Part shown: in pieces, positions 12,401 to 24,063 of the stretch
Layout: the number at the start of each line of letters is the position of its first letter
How positions within the stretch are numbered: position 1 is the first letter of the stretch
Origin: Thinopyrum elongatum
Taxonomy: Eukaryota > Streptophyta > Magnoliopsida > Poales > Poaceae
DNA length: 64,000 nt
Direction: 5' to 3'
NCBI GenBank assembly: GCA_011799875.1
Contig: CM022303.1
Coordinates: 64,684,171 to 64,748,170, forward strand
Program-made: the position numbers and the translations under genes
Notes under the pieces: model-generated
The model's input: only the letters and a program-made list of their open reading frames with translations
What the model was told of the DNA's origin: nothing
The model's database searches: none

Positions 12401-13150
12401 GGAGCTCTGTAGCATTTCTGATAATATATGTGGATGGCATATTGTTGATTGGAAATGATATAGAATTTCTGGATAGCATAAAAGGATACTTGAATAAGAA
12501 TTTTTCAATAAAAAGACCTCGGTGAAGCTGTTTAAGTATTGAGCATCAAGATCTATAGGGATAGATCGAGACGCTTAATAGGACTTTCACAAAGCACATA
12601 CCTTGACAAAGTTTTGAAGGAGTTCAAAAAGGATCAGTCAAAGAAAGAGTTCTTGCCTGTATTCAAGGTATAAAGTTGAGTAAGACTCAAAGTATGACCA
12701 CGGCAGAAGATAGAGAGAGAATGAAAGTCATTCCCTATGCCTCAGCCATAGGTTCTATAAAGTATGCCATGCTGTGTACCAAACCTGTTGTGTACCTTGC
12801 CATGAGTTTGTCAAGGGGGTACAATAATGATCTAGGAGTAGATCACTAGACAGCGGTCAAAATTATCCTTAGAGGACTAAGGAAATATTTCTCGGTTATG
12901 GAGGTGATGAAGAGTTCATCGTAAAGAGTTACGTTGATGCAAGCTTTGACACTGATCTAGATGACTCTAAGTCTCAATCTAGATACGTATTGAACGTGGG
13001 AGCAATTAGCTAGAGTAGCTCCATGCAGAGCATTGTAGACATAGAAATTTGCAAAATACATACGGATCTGAATGTGGCAGACCCGTTGACTAAACTTCTC
13101 TCACAAGCAAAACATGATCACACCTTAGTACTCTTTGGGTGTTAATCACA
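9450..13150 (+). pseudogene. Copia gag-pol remnant of E2
   Basis: A recognisable but broken Copia polyprotein. Gag runs from about 9450, with a zinc knuckle near 10192-10235 (CFYCKGNGH, then a stop in place of the next residue). The protease motif is WVFDTG at 10336-10353. The integrase zinc region has HCRLGH near 10747, and the core has a TFTDDLSRYGY stretch near 10984. The linker and reverse transcriptase follow from 11439 to 12525. The RT catalytic box reads YVDG where YVDD is expected (12427-12440). RNase H remnants follow to about 13150. At least eight stops or frameshifts separate the open pieces (10520-11080, 11439-11966 and 12112-12525 are the longest). No functional protein is expected. 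Confidence 0.85.
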
Positions 13151-13283
13151 TAGCGATGTGAACTAGATTATTGACTCTAGTAAACCCTTTGGGTGTTGGT
13201 CACATGGCGATGTGAACTATGGGTGTTAATCACATAAAGATGTGAACTATTGGTGTTAAATCACATGGCGATGTGAACTAGAT
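13137..13283 (+). repeat. Minisatellite before the E2 polypurine tract
   Basis: Four direct copies of a ~28-base unit, GGGTGTTAATCACATAGCGA followed by TGTGAACTA, with spacer differences. The first and last copies carry the extra GATTATTGACTCTAGT that normally precedes the polypurine tract. Element E1 shows only one such tail at 4691, so this is a local expansion in this copy. Confidence 0.8.
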
Positions 13284-13309
13284 TATTGACTCTAGTGCAA
13301 GTGGGAGAC

Positions 13310-15043
13310 TGAAGGAAATGTGCCCTAGAGGCAATAATAAAGTTGTTATTTATATTTCCTTATATCATGATAAATGTTTATTATTCATGCTAGAATTGTA
13401 TTAACCGGAAACTTGATAAATGTGTGAATACATAGACAAAACATCGAGTCCCTAGTAAGCCTCTACTAGACTAGCTCGTTGATCAAAGATGGTTAAGTTT
13501 CCTAACCATAGACATGTGTTGTCATTTGATGAACGGGATCACATCATTAGGAGAATAATGTGATGGACAAGACCCATCTGTTAGCTTAGCATAATGATCG
13601 TTAAGTTTTATTGCTATTGCTTTCTTCATGACATATACATATTCCTTTGACTATGAGATTATGCAACTCCCGAATACTGGAGGAACACCTTGTGTGCTAT
13701 CAAACATCACAACGTAACTGGGTGATTATAAAGATGCTCTACAAGTGTCTCCGAAGGTGTTTGTTGGGTTGGCATAGATCGAGATTAGGATTTGTCACTC
13801 CGAGTATCGGAGAGGTATCTCTGGGCCCTCTCGATAATGCACATCATGATAAGCCTTGCAAGCAACGTGACTAATGAGTTAGTTACAGGATGATGCATTA
13901 CTGAACGAGTAAAGAGACTTGCCGGTAACGAGATTGAACTAGGTATGGAGATACCGACGATCGAAACTCGGGCAAGTAACATACCGATGACAAAGGGAAT
14001 GACGTATGTTGTCATTGCGGTTTGACCGATAAAGATCTTCATAGAATATGTAGGAACCAATATGAGCATCCAGGTTCCGCTGTTGGTTATTGACCAGAGA
14101 TGTGTCTCGGTCATGTCTACATAGTTCTCGAACCCGTAGGGTCCGCACGCTTAACGTTCGATGATGATTTGTATTATGAGTTATGTGTTTTGGTGACCGA
14201 AGATTGTTCGGAGTCCCGGATGAGATCACGGACATGACGAGGACTCTCGAAATGGTCGAGAGGTAAAGATTGATATATTGGACGATAGTATTCGAACACC
14301 AGAAGTGTTTCGGAATGTATCGGGTACGTATCGGAGTACCGGGGGGGTTACCGGAACCCCCCGGGGGAAGATATGGGCCATAGGAGGGAGGCACACCAGC
14401 CCACAAAGGGGTGGCGCGCCCCCACAGGGAAGGAGGCCGAATAGGATTAGGAGAGGGGGCTGCGCCCCCCTTTCCTTCTCCCTCTCTCTCTCCTTCCCCC
14501 TTTCCCCTTCCGGTAAAAGGAAAGGGGGGGCCGAATTGGACTAGGAGTCCAAGTGGGACTCCTCCCACTTGGCGCGCCCTAGGCCGGCCTCCTCCCCTCT
14601 CCCTCCTTTATATACGGGGGCGAGGCGCACCTCCAAGGACACACCAATTGTTCTTAGCCGTGTGCGGCGCCCCCCTCCACCGTTTACTCCTCCGGTCATA
14701 TTGTCGTAGTGCTTGGGCAAAGCCCTGCGCGGATCACTTCACCATCACCGTCACCACGCCGTCGTGCTGACGAAACTCTCCCTCGACACTTTGCTGGATC
14801 AAGAGTTTGAGGGACGTCATCGAGCTGAACGTGTGCAGAACTCGGAGGTGCCGTACGTTCGGTGCTTGATCGGTTGAATCGAGAAGACGTTTGACTAAAT
14901 CAACCGCGTTAAGCTAACGCTTCCGTTTTTGGTCTATGAGGGTATGTGGACACACTCTCCCCCTCTCGTTGCTATGCATCTCCTAGATAGATCTTGCATA
15001 AGCGTAGAAATTTTTTTGAAATTGCATGCTACGTTCCCCAAAA
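13310..15043 (+). repeat. 3' LTR of E2
   Basis: 1734 bp, from TGAAGGAAATGTGCCCTAGAG to CGTTCCCCAAAA (the final CAACA has mutated). It follows the polypurine tract and is nearly identical over 14390-15043 to the 5' LTR part at 7522-8197. Long open frames on both strands at 13939-14770 come from the GC-rich tract and are not genes. Confidence 0.85.
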
Positions 15044-15071
15044 GTTGCATTCTTCCATACTTGAGCTAGAT

Positions 15072-15752
15072 GACCGATAAAGATGATTGCAAAAGGCTCT
15101 TTCCAAGCATAAGGTGAAGCTTGTACATTTCACTTTTTAATATAATTTGGCCAGTACGATGTTTATTTTCTGAAAACTATATTGCTCTTGTAGGTTATCT
15201 GATGAAAATTACTTTCTCTACTTGGCACCGATTAATATATATATTAATATGGTCAAAGGAAATTCAAAATATTTCATGTTAGGGAAAGATTCTAAAACCA
15301 GTGAGGTATGTATTAGCGTGAGTTAGGACAGTGCTCATATTGTTTGAAACTTTACTATTTGATACTCATTTTAATCTCAAGCAATGTTATTGATGGGTGC
15401 ACTGTTGATCATGCGAGTGAACTAAGACACAACAGAGTAGTTATTGTTAGCACTGTCCTGGGGTTGAGGAGCTTTTCTTTGGAATTCTAGGTCGTGCAAT
15501 AGCCAGGCATAGCTGAACGTACTAGAGATGATTTTTATCAGAAGATTGGTTGGTGCAAACTTTTCAGTCTTTGAATATGCAGGTGCTTAGTACTTCCCCT
15601 TTGATGCTTTATGAGTTGTGTGAAGCAAGAAACGATGTTGTCAATGGTGAGCCGATGCAGAAACCTTGTGAGGTAGCAAAAACGGCGCATCACTCTGTGC
15701 TATTTAGTGGACAAATTTGCATCCTGGAGCTTCATCCTTACTTGCGCCAGAC
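15072..15752 (+). repeat. Tandem unit A of a 681-bp duplication (gene-like remnant)
   Basis: First copy of a head-to-tail duplication; the second starts at 15753 with the same GCCGATAAAGATGAT motif. It has an AT-rich first half and, at 15550-15792, an 80-codon open frame (MLYELCEARNDVVNGEPMQK and following). That stretch resembles the linker before RNase H-like domains in plant LINE-derived or reverse-transcriptase-related genes. The resemblance is from memory of sequence style and is weak. Without the other copies it would not be recognised as coding. Confidence 0.55.
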
Positions 15753-16157
15753 GGCCGATAAAGATGATCGCAAAGGCTCTTTCCAAGCATAAGGTGCATC
15801 ATGTACATTTCACTTCTTAATATAGTTTGGCCAGTACGATGTTTATTTTCTGAAAACTATATCGCTATTGTAGGTTATCTGATGAAAATTACATTCTCTA
15901 CTTGGCATCGATTCATATATATTAAATTATTAATATGGTCAAAGGAAATTCAAAATATTTCATGCCAGGGAAAGATTTTAAAACCAGTGAAGTATCTATT
16001 AGCGTGTGTTAGGACAGTGCTCATATTGTTAGAAACTTTACTATTTGATAGTCATTTTAATCTCAAGCAAAGCTATCGATGGATGCGTTACTGATCATGC
16101 GGGAGAACTAGGACATGACAGAGAAGCTATTGTTAGCGGTGTGCAGGGGTTGAGGAG
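15753..16157 (+). repeat. Tandem unit B, left part
   Basis: Second copy of the duplication, interrupted after GAGGAG by the Copia element at 16158. It resumes at 31523-31528 on the far side. Differences from unit A are spread evenly, so the duplication predates the insertion. Confidence 0.75.
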
Positions 16158-16941
16158 TGTTGGGATATCCTCCTCATGTGGGCTGTGAGGAGATGACCAT
16201 TTGAGGCCTTTTAGGCAGCCCAAAGAGGTGCAGAAGCCCACTACCCATTAGGGTTATGACCTAGGGTCATTTTGGACTTTGCACATGAGAGGATGGGGAT
16301 GCTTTACCCTCCATCCAGCAGCCACCATCAAGTGTGATGAAAATCAGTTCATCCTCCAAGGGAGAAGAAGAGAGAAAACCAAGAGAGCAAGGGAAGAAGA
16401 GGAAGATTGAAGGAAGAAGCAAAGGGAGCTCCTCCCCAAGGTTGTGATGGTCCAGATCCACTACCTTGTCTCCTTCAAGCTTCGATTCCACCATCTTTGG
16501 TGAGATTGTTCCAATCCCTAGTTCTTGAGCCCCAAATCTTGTTGTGTTCATCCAAGATTCAGAAATCTTTATGTATGAGATCCTCTAGTGTTGTCTAGAG
16601 AAGAACTTGTTGTATCCCACATTTGATAATAGTGGAAGAGGATTGGGTGGCTTTGGCCCGTGGTTTTTTCCCTCAAGTTGGGGGGTTTTCCACGTAAAAT
16701 CTGATGTCTCTTTGTTGATGCTTGCTGCTGTCCAGAAAACTTACTCCTACCACAAGACACTAGGCTAAGGAGTGTCTTGCCTGCTGAGTAACATATTTGG
16801 CCTCCATATATGTTGTTGCATATGTTTCCTTCCGTGCTAAGCAACGATCCTTGAGTTAGTACATGATGTGGTGCTGAGATTACTTGTTTCTGCTGCAGTT
16901 ATCAGTTAACCACAAGTGCATTTGTGTGCTAATTCCCAACA
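16158..16941 (+). repeat. 5' LTR of E4
   Basis: TGTTGGGATATCCTCC to TTCCCAACA, 784 bp, with TG...CA ends. It is paired with 30739-31522 of equal length. An open frame on the minus strand at 16267-16551 recurs in the other LTR and is not a gene. Confidence 0.92.
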
Positions 16942-16944
16942 GAG

Positions 16945-16957
16945 TGGCATCAGAGCC
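16945..16957 (+). other. Primer-binding site of E4
   Basis: TGGCATCAGAGCC three bases after the LTR. It is complementary to initiator-Met tRNA except for one base. Confidence 0.85.
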
Positions 16958-17018
16958 TTGGTTGCTTAGAAGGTTGCAAATCCCAGCTGCTTGATTGTTG
17001 CTAGAAGTGCTGCTCACA

Positions 17019-17916
17019 ATGGCTTTGGAAGAAAGCGCTACTACAGGTGGCATGATAAAACTTGATTCTTCCAATTACTCATTATGGAAGCCCATGATGG
17101 AAGACATCCTTTATTTTAAGGATTTGTATGAGCCAATTGTGAAAGACAAGATACCCACCGGTGTCACGGAAGAAAAATGGAGAGTGTTGCATAGAAAGGC
17201 AGTAGGTATGATTCGGTTGTACATCAACCACAATATTTTCCACCATGTTGCAAATGACACAAATTCTTATGAGATGTGGCAGAAGTTGGAGTCTATGTAT
17301 GAGAGGAAGACATCAATGAACAAAGCCTCGGTGATCAAAAGACTTGCAAAGCTTGAGTACTGAGATGGCACAAGTGTGATTAAGCACTTGAATGTCTTCC
17401 AATGCCATATAAATCAACTTTCAGCCATGAAGATCAACTTTGAGGATGAGGTGCAAGCATTTTTGTTGCTGAGTTCCATGCCCGATAGTTGGAACACGCT
17501 TGTTGTATCACTTAGCAATTCAGCTCCGGATGGGAAGCTGACTTTGGAGATGGTGAAGAACAGTATGCTGAATGAAGAAGCCAGAAAGAAGGAAAAGGGT
17601 GATGCCTCTTCTTCTGATGCGTATGTGGCTGAAACCCATGGGAAGAATGAGAACCATGGACGTAGCAATACAAGATTTCAGCAAGGCAAAAATAAATCCA
17701 GGGGGAGATCAAACTCAAAACAGAGAAAAGATATTACTTGCTTTCATTGTGGCAATCCGGCACACATAAAGAGCGAGTGCAGGAAGTACAAAAGAGAGCT
17801 TACAGAGGGGAAACTCACAAAGAAAACCGAGCAAAAGGCTGAGAGCAGTTCAGCCATGACTGCAACAGATGAGGACTACCTAGTCATTGAAGATGAAGAT
17901 TGCTATAGTGTTGTTC
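17019..17916 (+). pseudogene. E4 gag and start of pol, with one stop, cut by an insertion
   Basis: Starts at the ATG of MALEESATTGG. It contains the Copia gag (UBN2-type) region with SLWKPMMEDILY near the start and YEMWQKLESMYE around residue 90. A CCHC zinc knuckle (CFHCGNPAHIKSEC) lies at about 17740-17781. A TGA at 17361-17363 interrupts gag. The reading frame runs into the nested element at 17917, between gag and protease. The gag of this lineage coats the element RNA in cytoplasmic particles; this copy cannot make it whole. Confidence 0.88.
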
Positions 17917-20066
17917 TGTAGGGGAACGTGACAGAAAATAAAAAATTTTGGTATAGCGAGCACGCCCAGGACCACTATGGGGACTGCATAGACCACTATG
18001 GGGACTGCATACAAGGTTTGATCTGATCCGTACCGACTCGAAGCGCAGCGGAAGAAGAGTCGGTGTAGATCGTTGGTGCAGATCCCCGCAGCTAGGATTT
18101 ACAACCTCCCAACTGCGAGGATGTACTCCCTCGTCGGATAGCCCTTCGAGAGGCGGTCGGACAGTCCCTCGGACGATGTCGCGGACAGCCCTTCGGGAGG
18201 ACCCTCGAAACTCGAACGGAGACTCGGACAGCCCTCCGGGAGGACACTCGAACAGCCCCTCGGGCAAAAGGACCGAAACTACGACCTCTCTACGGGGTTG
18301 CACACATACGGTGTCAGCTATCCAGCAGGGCTTCGCCGTCCAGAACTAGTTCCTACCGGAACCCAGACAGCCTTTCGGCTCTACGAAACTCTTTTCGTGG
18401 GAGGGAGAGAAGAAGCCAGATAATGCATGGCATGTGTATGAGAGCAAAGGATTGAAGAGATGGCAGCCCTCACCTCCTCTATTTATAGGAAAGCCAAGGG
18501 GTAGTGTGCCTCCAAAAATTACCAAAAAACCCATGCATTAGGTCACACCCCATGGGCATTTAGGTCATAATGGGAGGCCATGTGGAGCTCCACCACATGT
18601 GGCCGGCCACCCTTTTGCCCCACCCCCCCCCCCTTCCCCCCAAAATGGGGTTCCTTCCCTTGCAAGCCTTTCCCTTCTAGAAGCTTTGAAAAGTCCTAAA
18701 AGGTGGCTCTCCAAAAATATCCCAAAAAGCACTTTCACTATTCACGACAACATTTTTCAGCGTCCGTTCGAACTGAAAATATTTATGTGGGCTTAGAACA
18801 TTTCCAGTACCCACTAAAATAATTTTCAACGCGTTCTGAAACAATTCCAGATTAGTGATTTTCATCTGCGAAAAGCATCTGAAGTGGTTCCGGCAGCTCC
18901 GGAACATTTCCGGTTTTCATCCCAGAAAATTCCAGAAAGTTTCCAGAATAATTCTAGCACCCTCCAAGAATTATCAGGGGCATCCCGAAACCAATTTGAC
19001 TTAATGGAATACCCCAAAACAACTTTTCAGTTTCACCGAAACTCATCCGGGGTTCTCTCTGCGGAACTTTTCTGCTGTCCGAAACTTTTTCGGTGTCCGA
19101 AACTTTTTCGGTGATTTTCTCTCAGACTCCCTGTCTAGTATTCAGCAGATAGATGACCCTTAAGTGTGTGACCCTATAGGTTCGGTGAAGTATAGACATG
19201 ACCCGGAACCCCTTCCGATCAATGATCAACATCGGAGTCGTGGACACCCATATTGACCCCTATACCCACACGAATGAATATTCGAGTGAACCTCCAGTTG
19301 TCGTGTGCTATTACTGTTGCTTCGCGATATGTTACAAACACCCGAGGTGAGTTATATTGCATCCCCGTGGATCAACAAATTTTTCCGCTATGCAAGTTAC
19401 CTCGTTACCGGTTTTGTTCTCTTTTCTCGTTTCCATGTTCCGGCATCCCAGTGATCAAATCACAATGTGTCTGGCCAGATGATGATGGATACCATTACAC
19501 CGAGAGGGCCCGAGTATATCTCTCCATCGTCGGAGGAGCAAATCCCAATCTTGAGCTATCTCGTTACTTGCCATACCTTTCCGTGAACCCGTAAGCCGTC
19601 GTAATAGCCACCCAGTTACGGATGACGTTTAACAAACCCCAAAGTTCACGAAGCAAGCACGAAGGAACTCGATACTCTCATGGTCTAAGGAATTATGCAA
19701 ACATTAACTATCTCTGTGTTATTAACCATAAACTTGTAACGATTGAATCTCATAGCATAACATCAATTCGGGTTGATTCAACACAAGTGTTCTACCAACA
19801 TTGTCCCCTCAAAAATTGACAGCACATCCATGCCCATGATCAGGAAAACAGGATCATCATGCAATACTTGAGCCAGTCTTAGAGGCAAGACTAGGAATAC
19901 ATTTTACCGTTTATTATACCACACGTGCACATGAGTTTCCCTCTGAGCCTCGTGTTATTGTAGACTCGAGAATCATAGCAGTTATAGCATGGGACATAAA
20001 CATTCATTACAAACTTTGGAGATACAAAATAACTGTTATTACTGCCTCTAGGGCATATCTCCTACA
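17917..20066 (-). repeat. 3' LTR of element D
   Basis: 2150 bp, with ends TGTAGG/CCTACA in element orientation. It carries a 21-bp tandem duplication (GACCACTATGGGGACTGCATA, about 17970-18011) that the 5' LTR lacks. It shares the palindromes and the CCCGAAGGGCTGTCC array with E1. Apparent open frames inside (17884-18303, 19253-19594) recur in the other LTR and are not genes. Confidence 0.92.
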
Positions 20067-20097
20067 GACTCCCACTTGCACTAGAGTCATAATCCAG

Positions 20098-23000
20098 TTA
20101 CATGGCTTCCCTAACACCAATGGCTATTCGGTGCTGCTCATGCTTTGCTCGTGGTAGAGGCTTTGTCATCGGGTCTGACACATTCAGATCCATGTGAACT
20201 TTGCGTACTTTCACTAAACCCTCTTCGACATGATGTCGAATGAGTTTATAGTTGCGTTGAATATGTCTTGTCTGATGGTGCGAACTTGGCTCCCTCGCCT
20301 AAGCCACGGCACCACTATTATCACAATAGATCTCCACCGGGTCCAGAGCACTTGGAACCACACCAAGGTCTTCAAGAAATTGCTTGATCCATACCGCCTC
20401 CTTGGAGGCTTCTGAAGCGGCAACATACTCCGCCTCCGTCATAGAATCCACCACAGTCTTCTGTTTGGAACTTTTCCAATCAACTGCGCCACCGCTCAAT
20501 ATGAAAACATAGCCTGATTGAGATTTGAAGCCATCTGGGTCAGTCATGAAGCCTGCATCAGTGTAACCACTTACAATGAGCTCTTCATCACCTCCGTACA
20601 TAAAGAGTAAATCCTTGGTCCTTCTAAGGTACTTAAGAATACCCTTGACTGCGGCCCAGTGTTCCAATCCTGGATCACTTTGGTACCGGCTGCTAACACT
20701 TAGCGCATAGGAAACATCCGGTCTTGTACATAGCATGGCATACATAATAGAACCAACTGCCGAAGCATATGGAACATCATTCATTTGTACTCGCTCATCG
20801 AGGGTCCGAGGACACTGATTCTTGCAAAGCACTGTGCCAGGTGACATGGGGAGTAGGCCTTTCTTGGAGTTCTCCATGTTTAACCTTTTCAACACCTTGT
20901 CAATGTACATGCTTTGGCTAAGCGCTATCAGGCGTTTTGATCTATCTCTATAGATCCTGATGCCCAATACATATGCCACTTCACCTAAGTCTTTCATTGA
21001 AAACCTTTTCTTCAATGAGTCTTTTATTTCGCTAAGAAAATTCACGTCATTTCCAATCAACAATATGTCATCCACATACAAGATTAGAAATGCTTTTGCG
21101 CTCCCACTAAACTTCTTGTAAACACAAGATTCTTCGTCATTCCTGATGAAGCCAAACTCTTTGACCACTTCATCAAAACAAATGTTCCAGCTCCTTGACG
21201 CTTGCTTCAGACCATAAATGGCTTTCTGAAGTTTGCATACCTTTCCAGCATCCTTATGAATGACAAAACCTTCTGGCTGTATCATGTATACATCCTCTTT
21301 GAGGTTTCCATTTAGGAAAGCCATTTTGACATCCTTCTGCCATATTTCATAATCGAAATAAGCAGCAATTGCTAGCAATATCCGAACAGACCTAAGCATA
21401 GCTATGGGCGAGAAAGTCTCGTCGTAGTCCACTCCTGGAACTTGCGTGAACCCTTTCGCGACAAGTCTAGCTTTGTGGACAGTAATGTTACCATCCGCGT
21501 CCGTCTTTCTTTTGAAAATCCATTTACAACAAATGGGCTTTACGCCTTCTGGAAGTTCTTCCAAGTTCCAAACTTGGTTTTCATACATGGATTCCATTTC
21601 GGATTTCATGGCCTTGTGCCATTCCTTTGAGCTAGGGCCCGCCATCGCTTCCTTGTAGTGCGCAGGTTCATCGTCTTCAAGAATGAAGATTTCATTATGA
21701 AACCACTCAGGTGGCTGGATAGCCCTACCTGATCTGCGCGGTTCAGTTACAACATTGTCTGAAGTCTCCGCATCATATGCGACAACTTCCGGCTCAGTTG
21801 TAGGGATAATTAGCGGAATTTCTTTCGGTTCCTTAGCCATATCAACGGTCGTCGAAGATTCACTAATCTCATTAAGTTGTACTGTTCTCCCACTCACTTC
21901 TTTAGTGAGAAACTCTTTCTCAAGAAAGACTCCATGTTTTGCAACAAACACTTTGCTCTCGGAGGCGTGGTAGAAAGAATACCCAACTGTCTCTTTGGGA
22001 TAACCTACGAAGTAACATTTGTCTGATCTGGGATCAAGTTTGCTTGGCTGTAAACGCTTTACGTATGCCTCACAACCCCAAATTTTGAGAAACGACAAGT
22101 CGGGTTTCTTCCCGTGCCATATCTCATATGGCGTCGTCTCAACAGACTTAGACGGTGCTTTGTTAAGTGTGTGAGCGGCAGTAAGTAGTGCGTGACACCA
22201 AAAAGATATCGGAAGATCCGTAAGAGACATCATCAACCTTACCATGTCCAACAAGGTTCGGTTACGTCGTTCCGATACTCCGTTTCTCTGTGGAGTTCCG
22301 GGAGGCGTAAGCTGTGAAACGATTCCACGGTCACTCAGATGTTGGCCAAACTCATGGCTAAGATATTCGCCTCCGCGATCAGACCGCAGAAACTTAATCT
22401 TTTTGTCACGATGATTTTCTACCTCATTCTGAAATTCTTTGAACTTTTCAAAGGTTTCCGACTTATGCTTCATTAAGTAGATATAGCCATATCGACTTAA
22501 ATCATCAGTAAAAGTCACGAAGTAGAAATACCCACCCTGTGCGGCTGTGTTCATTGGACCACATACATCACTATGTATTATTTCCAATAATTCACCCGCC
22601 CATTCAGGATGACCCGTGAACGGCGTCTTGGTCATTTTCCCCATCAGACAAGCTTCACATGTGTCAAATGATTCAAAATCAAAAGACGGTAAAACTCCAT
22701 TTGACTGGAGTCTTTGCATGCGTTTCTTTTCTATGTGGCCAAGTCGACAGTGCCACAAATAAGTGGTGGTGGTATCAGCCTTCTTAAGGCGTTTAGCATT
22801 CATGTTAAAGACATCATTTCCACATTCAAGATTTAGTATGAAAAGGCCCCCAACAATGGGTGCAAATCCATAAAAGATATCCTTACAATAAAGTGAACAA
22901 CCATTGTTCTCAGACTTGTACGAATACCCATCGTGTACTAAACATGATCCGGAGATAATGTTTCTACACAACAGTGGAACAAAATAACAGTTACTTAGTT

Positions 23001-24063
23001 CTAAGATAAATCCTGAAGGGAGACGTAGAGGCATAATGCCGACGACTTGAGCGGTGATCCCAGCGCCGTTCCCGACACGCATCATGACTTCATTCTTTGC
23101 CAGCTTGCGCACCTTCTGAAGCCCCTGTATCGAGTTGCAAATGTGAGCAACCGATCCGGTATCAAATACCCAAGACTTAGAATTTTCACTAGCAAGCAAA
23201 ACGTCAATGACAATAACTTGTATAACAATTATACCTTTTCCGGTTTTCTCGGACTTCTTATCTTCCAGATACTTCTTGCAGTTTCTCTTCCAGTGTCATG
23301 TGCCCTTGCAGTAGAAGCACTCAGTTTCATTCTTGGCTCCACCCTTAGAGTTGCTTTGGGAGCCGGTCTTACCGGCGCCCTTGCCCTTCTTTGGCTTGCC
23401 TTTCTTCTTTTTTAAACTGGCGGTTTTATTCACAAGCAACACTTGCTTGCGATTTTTCCGCAGTCCTCCTTCTGCAGTTTTCAGCATGGCGAGCACCTCT
23501 TCCGGTTCCTTCTCCATCCCACTCATGTTGTAGTTCAAGACAAAACCGTCGTAAGACGGGTGGAGTGAAGAAAGCAACATGTCCATCATATGGCCAGGTG
23601 GAAGTGGAAATTCCAAGGTTTTAAGCCTTTCAGAATAGCCAATCATTTTGACTACGTGTTCGCCAACTGAACTACCCTCAGCCATCTTGCAATCCATCAA
23701 AGCTGTCATGATATCAAATCGTTCAGACTTTGCGGTTTCCTTGTACATAGCATCCAATTCCTGGATCATATCACGGGGTTTATGGAATTCAAAACGTTTT
23801 TGAATCTCTGCACTCATGCAAGCTAGCATGAGGCACTGCACTAAGTTGTGATCATCATCCTTAGTGGCCCGGACATTTTGTAAATCTTCCGGGGCTTCTG
23901 CCACCGGTTTAGCTGGAAGAGCAATTTCAAGCACATACAATTTCTTAGCACTCCTGAGGACAATCCTCAGGTTGCGGACCCAGTCCGCATAGTTGTTTCC
24001 AGTCGCAGCTAACTTCTCTCTCTCTAACATCGGGCCTAAGTTGAATGCGGTGTTGCAAGCCAT
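20098..24063 (-). pseudogene. Gag-pol polyprotein of element D, two in-frame stops
   Basis: One frame from ATG 24063-24061 (MACNTAFNLGPML) to TAA at 20098-20100. Gag has the NYADWVRNLRIVL motif near residue 24. A zinc knuckle begins CFYCKG, where a TGA (23296-23298) falls between its second cysteine and its histidine. The protease motif is WVFDTGSVAH (about 23150-23180). The integrase zinc region has HCRLGH and CEAC; the core has HSDVCGP, SDRGGEY and a downstream glutamate. RT carries YVDDILLIGND (about 21052-21085). RNase H has SGYTDAGF and CDNSGA, then a TAG at 20299-20301 about 67 codons before the end. The order (integrase before RT) is Copia. All catalytic motifs are present, so only the two stops are clear defects. 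Confidence 0.93.

Larger units (their letters stand above)
7522..15043 (+). mobile_element. Angela/BARE-like Copia retrotransposon (E2)
   Basis: A plus-strand Copia element with a partial 5' LTR, a primer-binding site, a long leader, a decayed gag-pol, a polypurine tract GCAAGTGGGAGAC and a complete 3' LTR beginning TGAAGGAAATGTGCCCTAG. The 5' LTR lacks its first ~1080 bases (those matching 13310-14389). It starts exactly where a family-D LTR ends in CA, so the missing part should lie beyond the left edge, separated by the nested insertion. Stops and frameshifts make it non-autonomous. Confidence 0.8.

Noticed and set aside
13939..14568. 209-codon open frame on the minus strand
   Set aside because: Falls entirely within the 3' LTR of E2; low-complexity GGKGEGEREGEGK composition.
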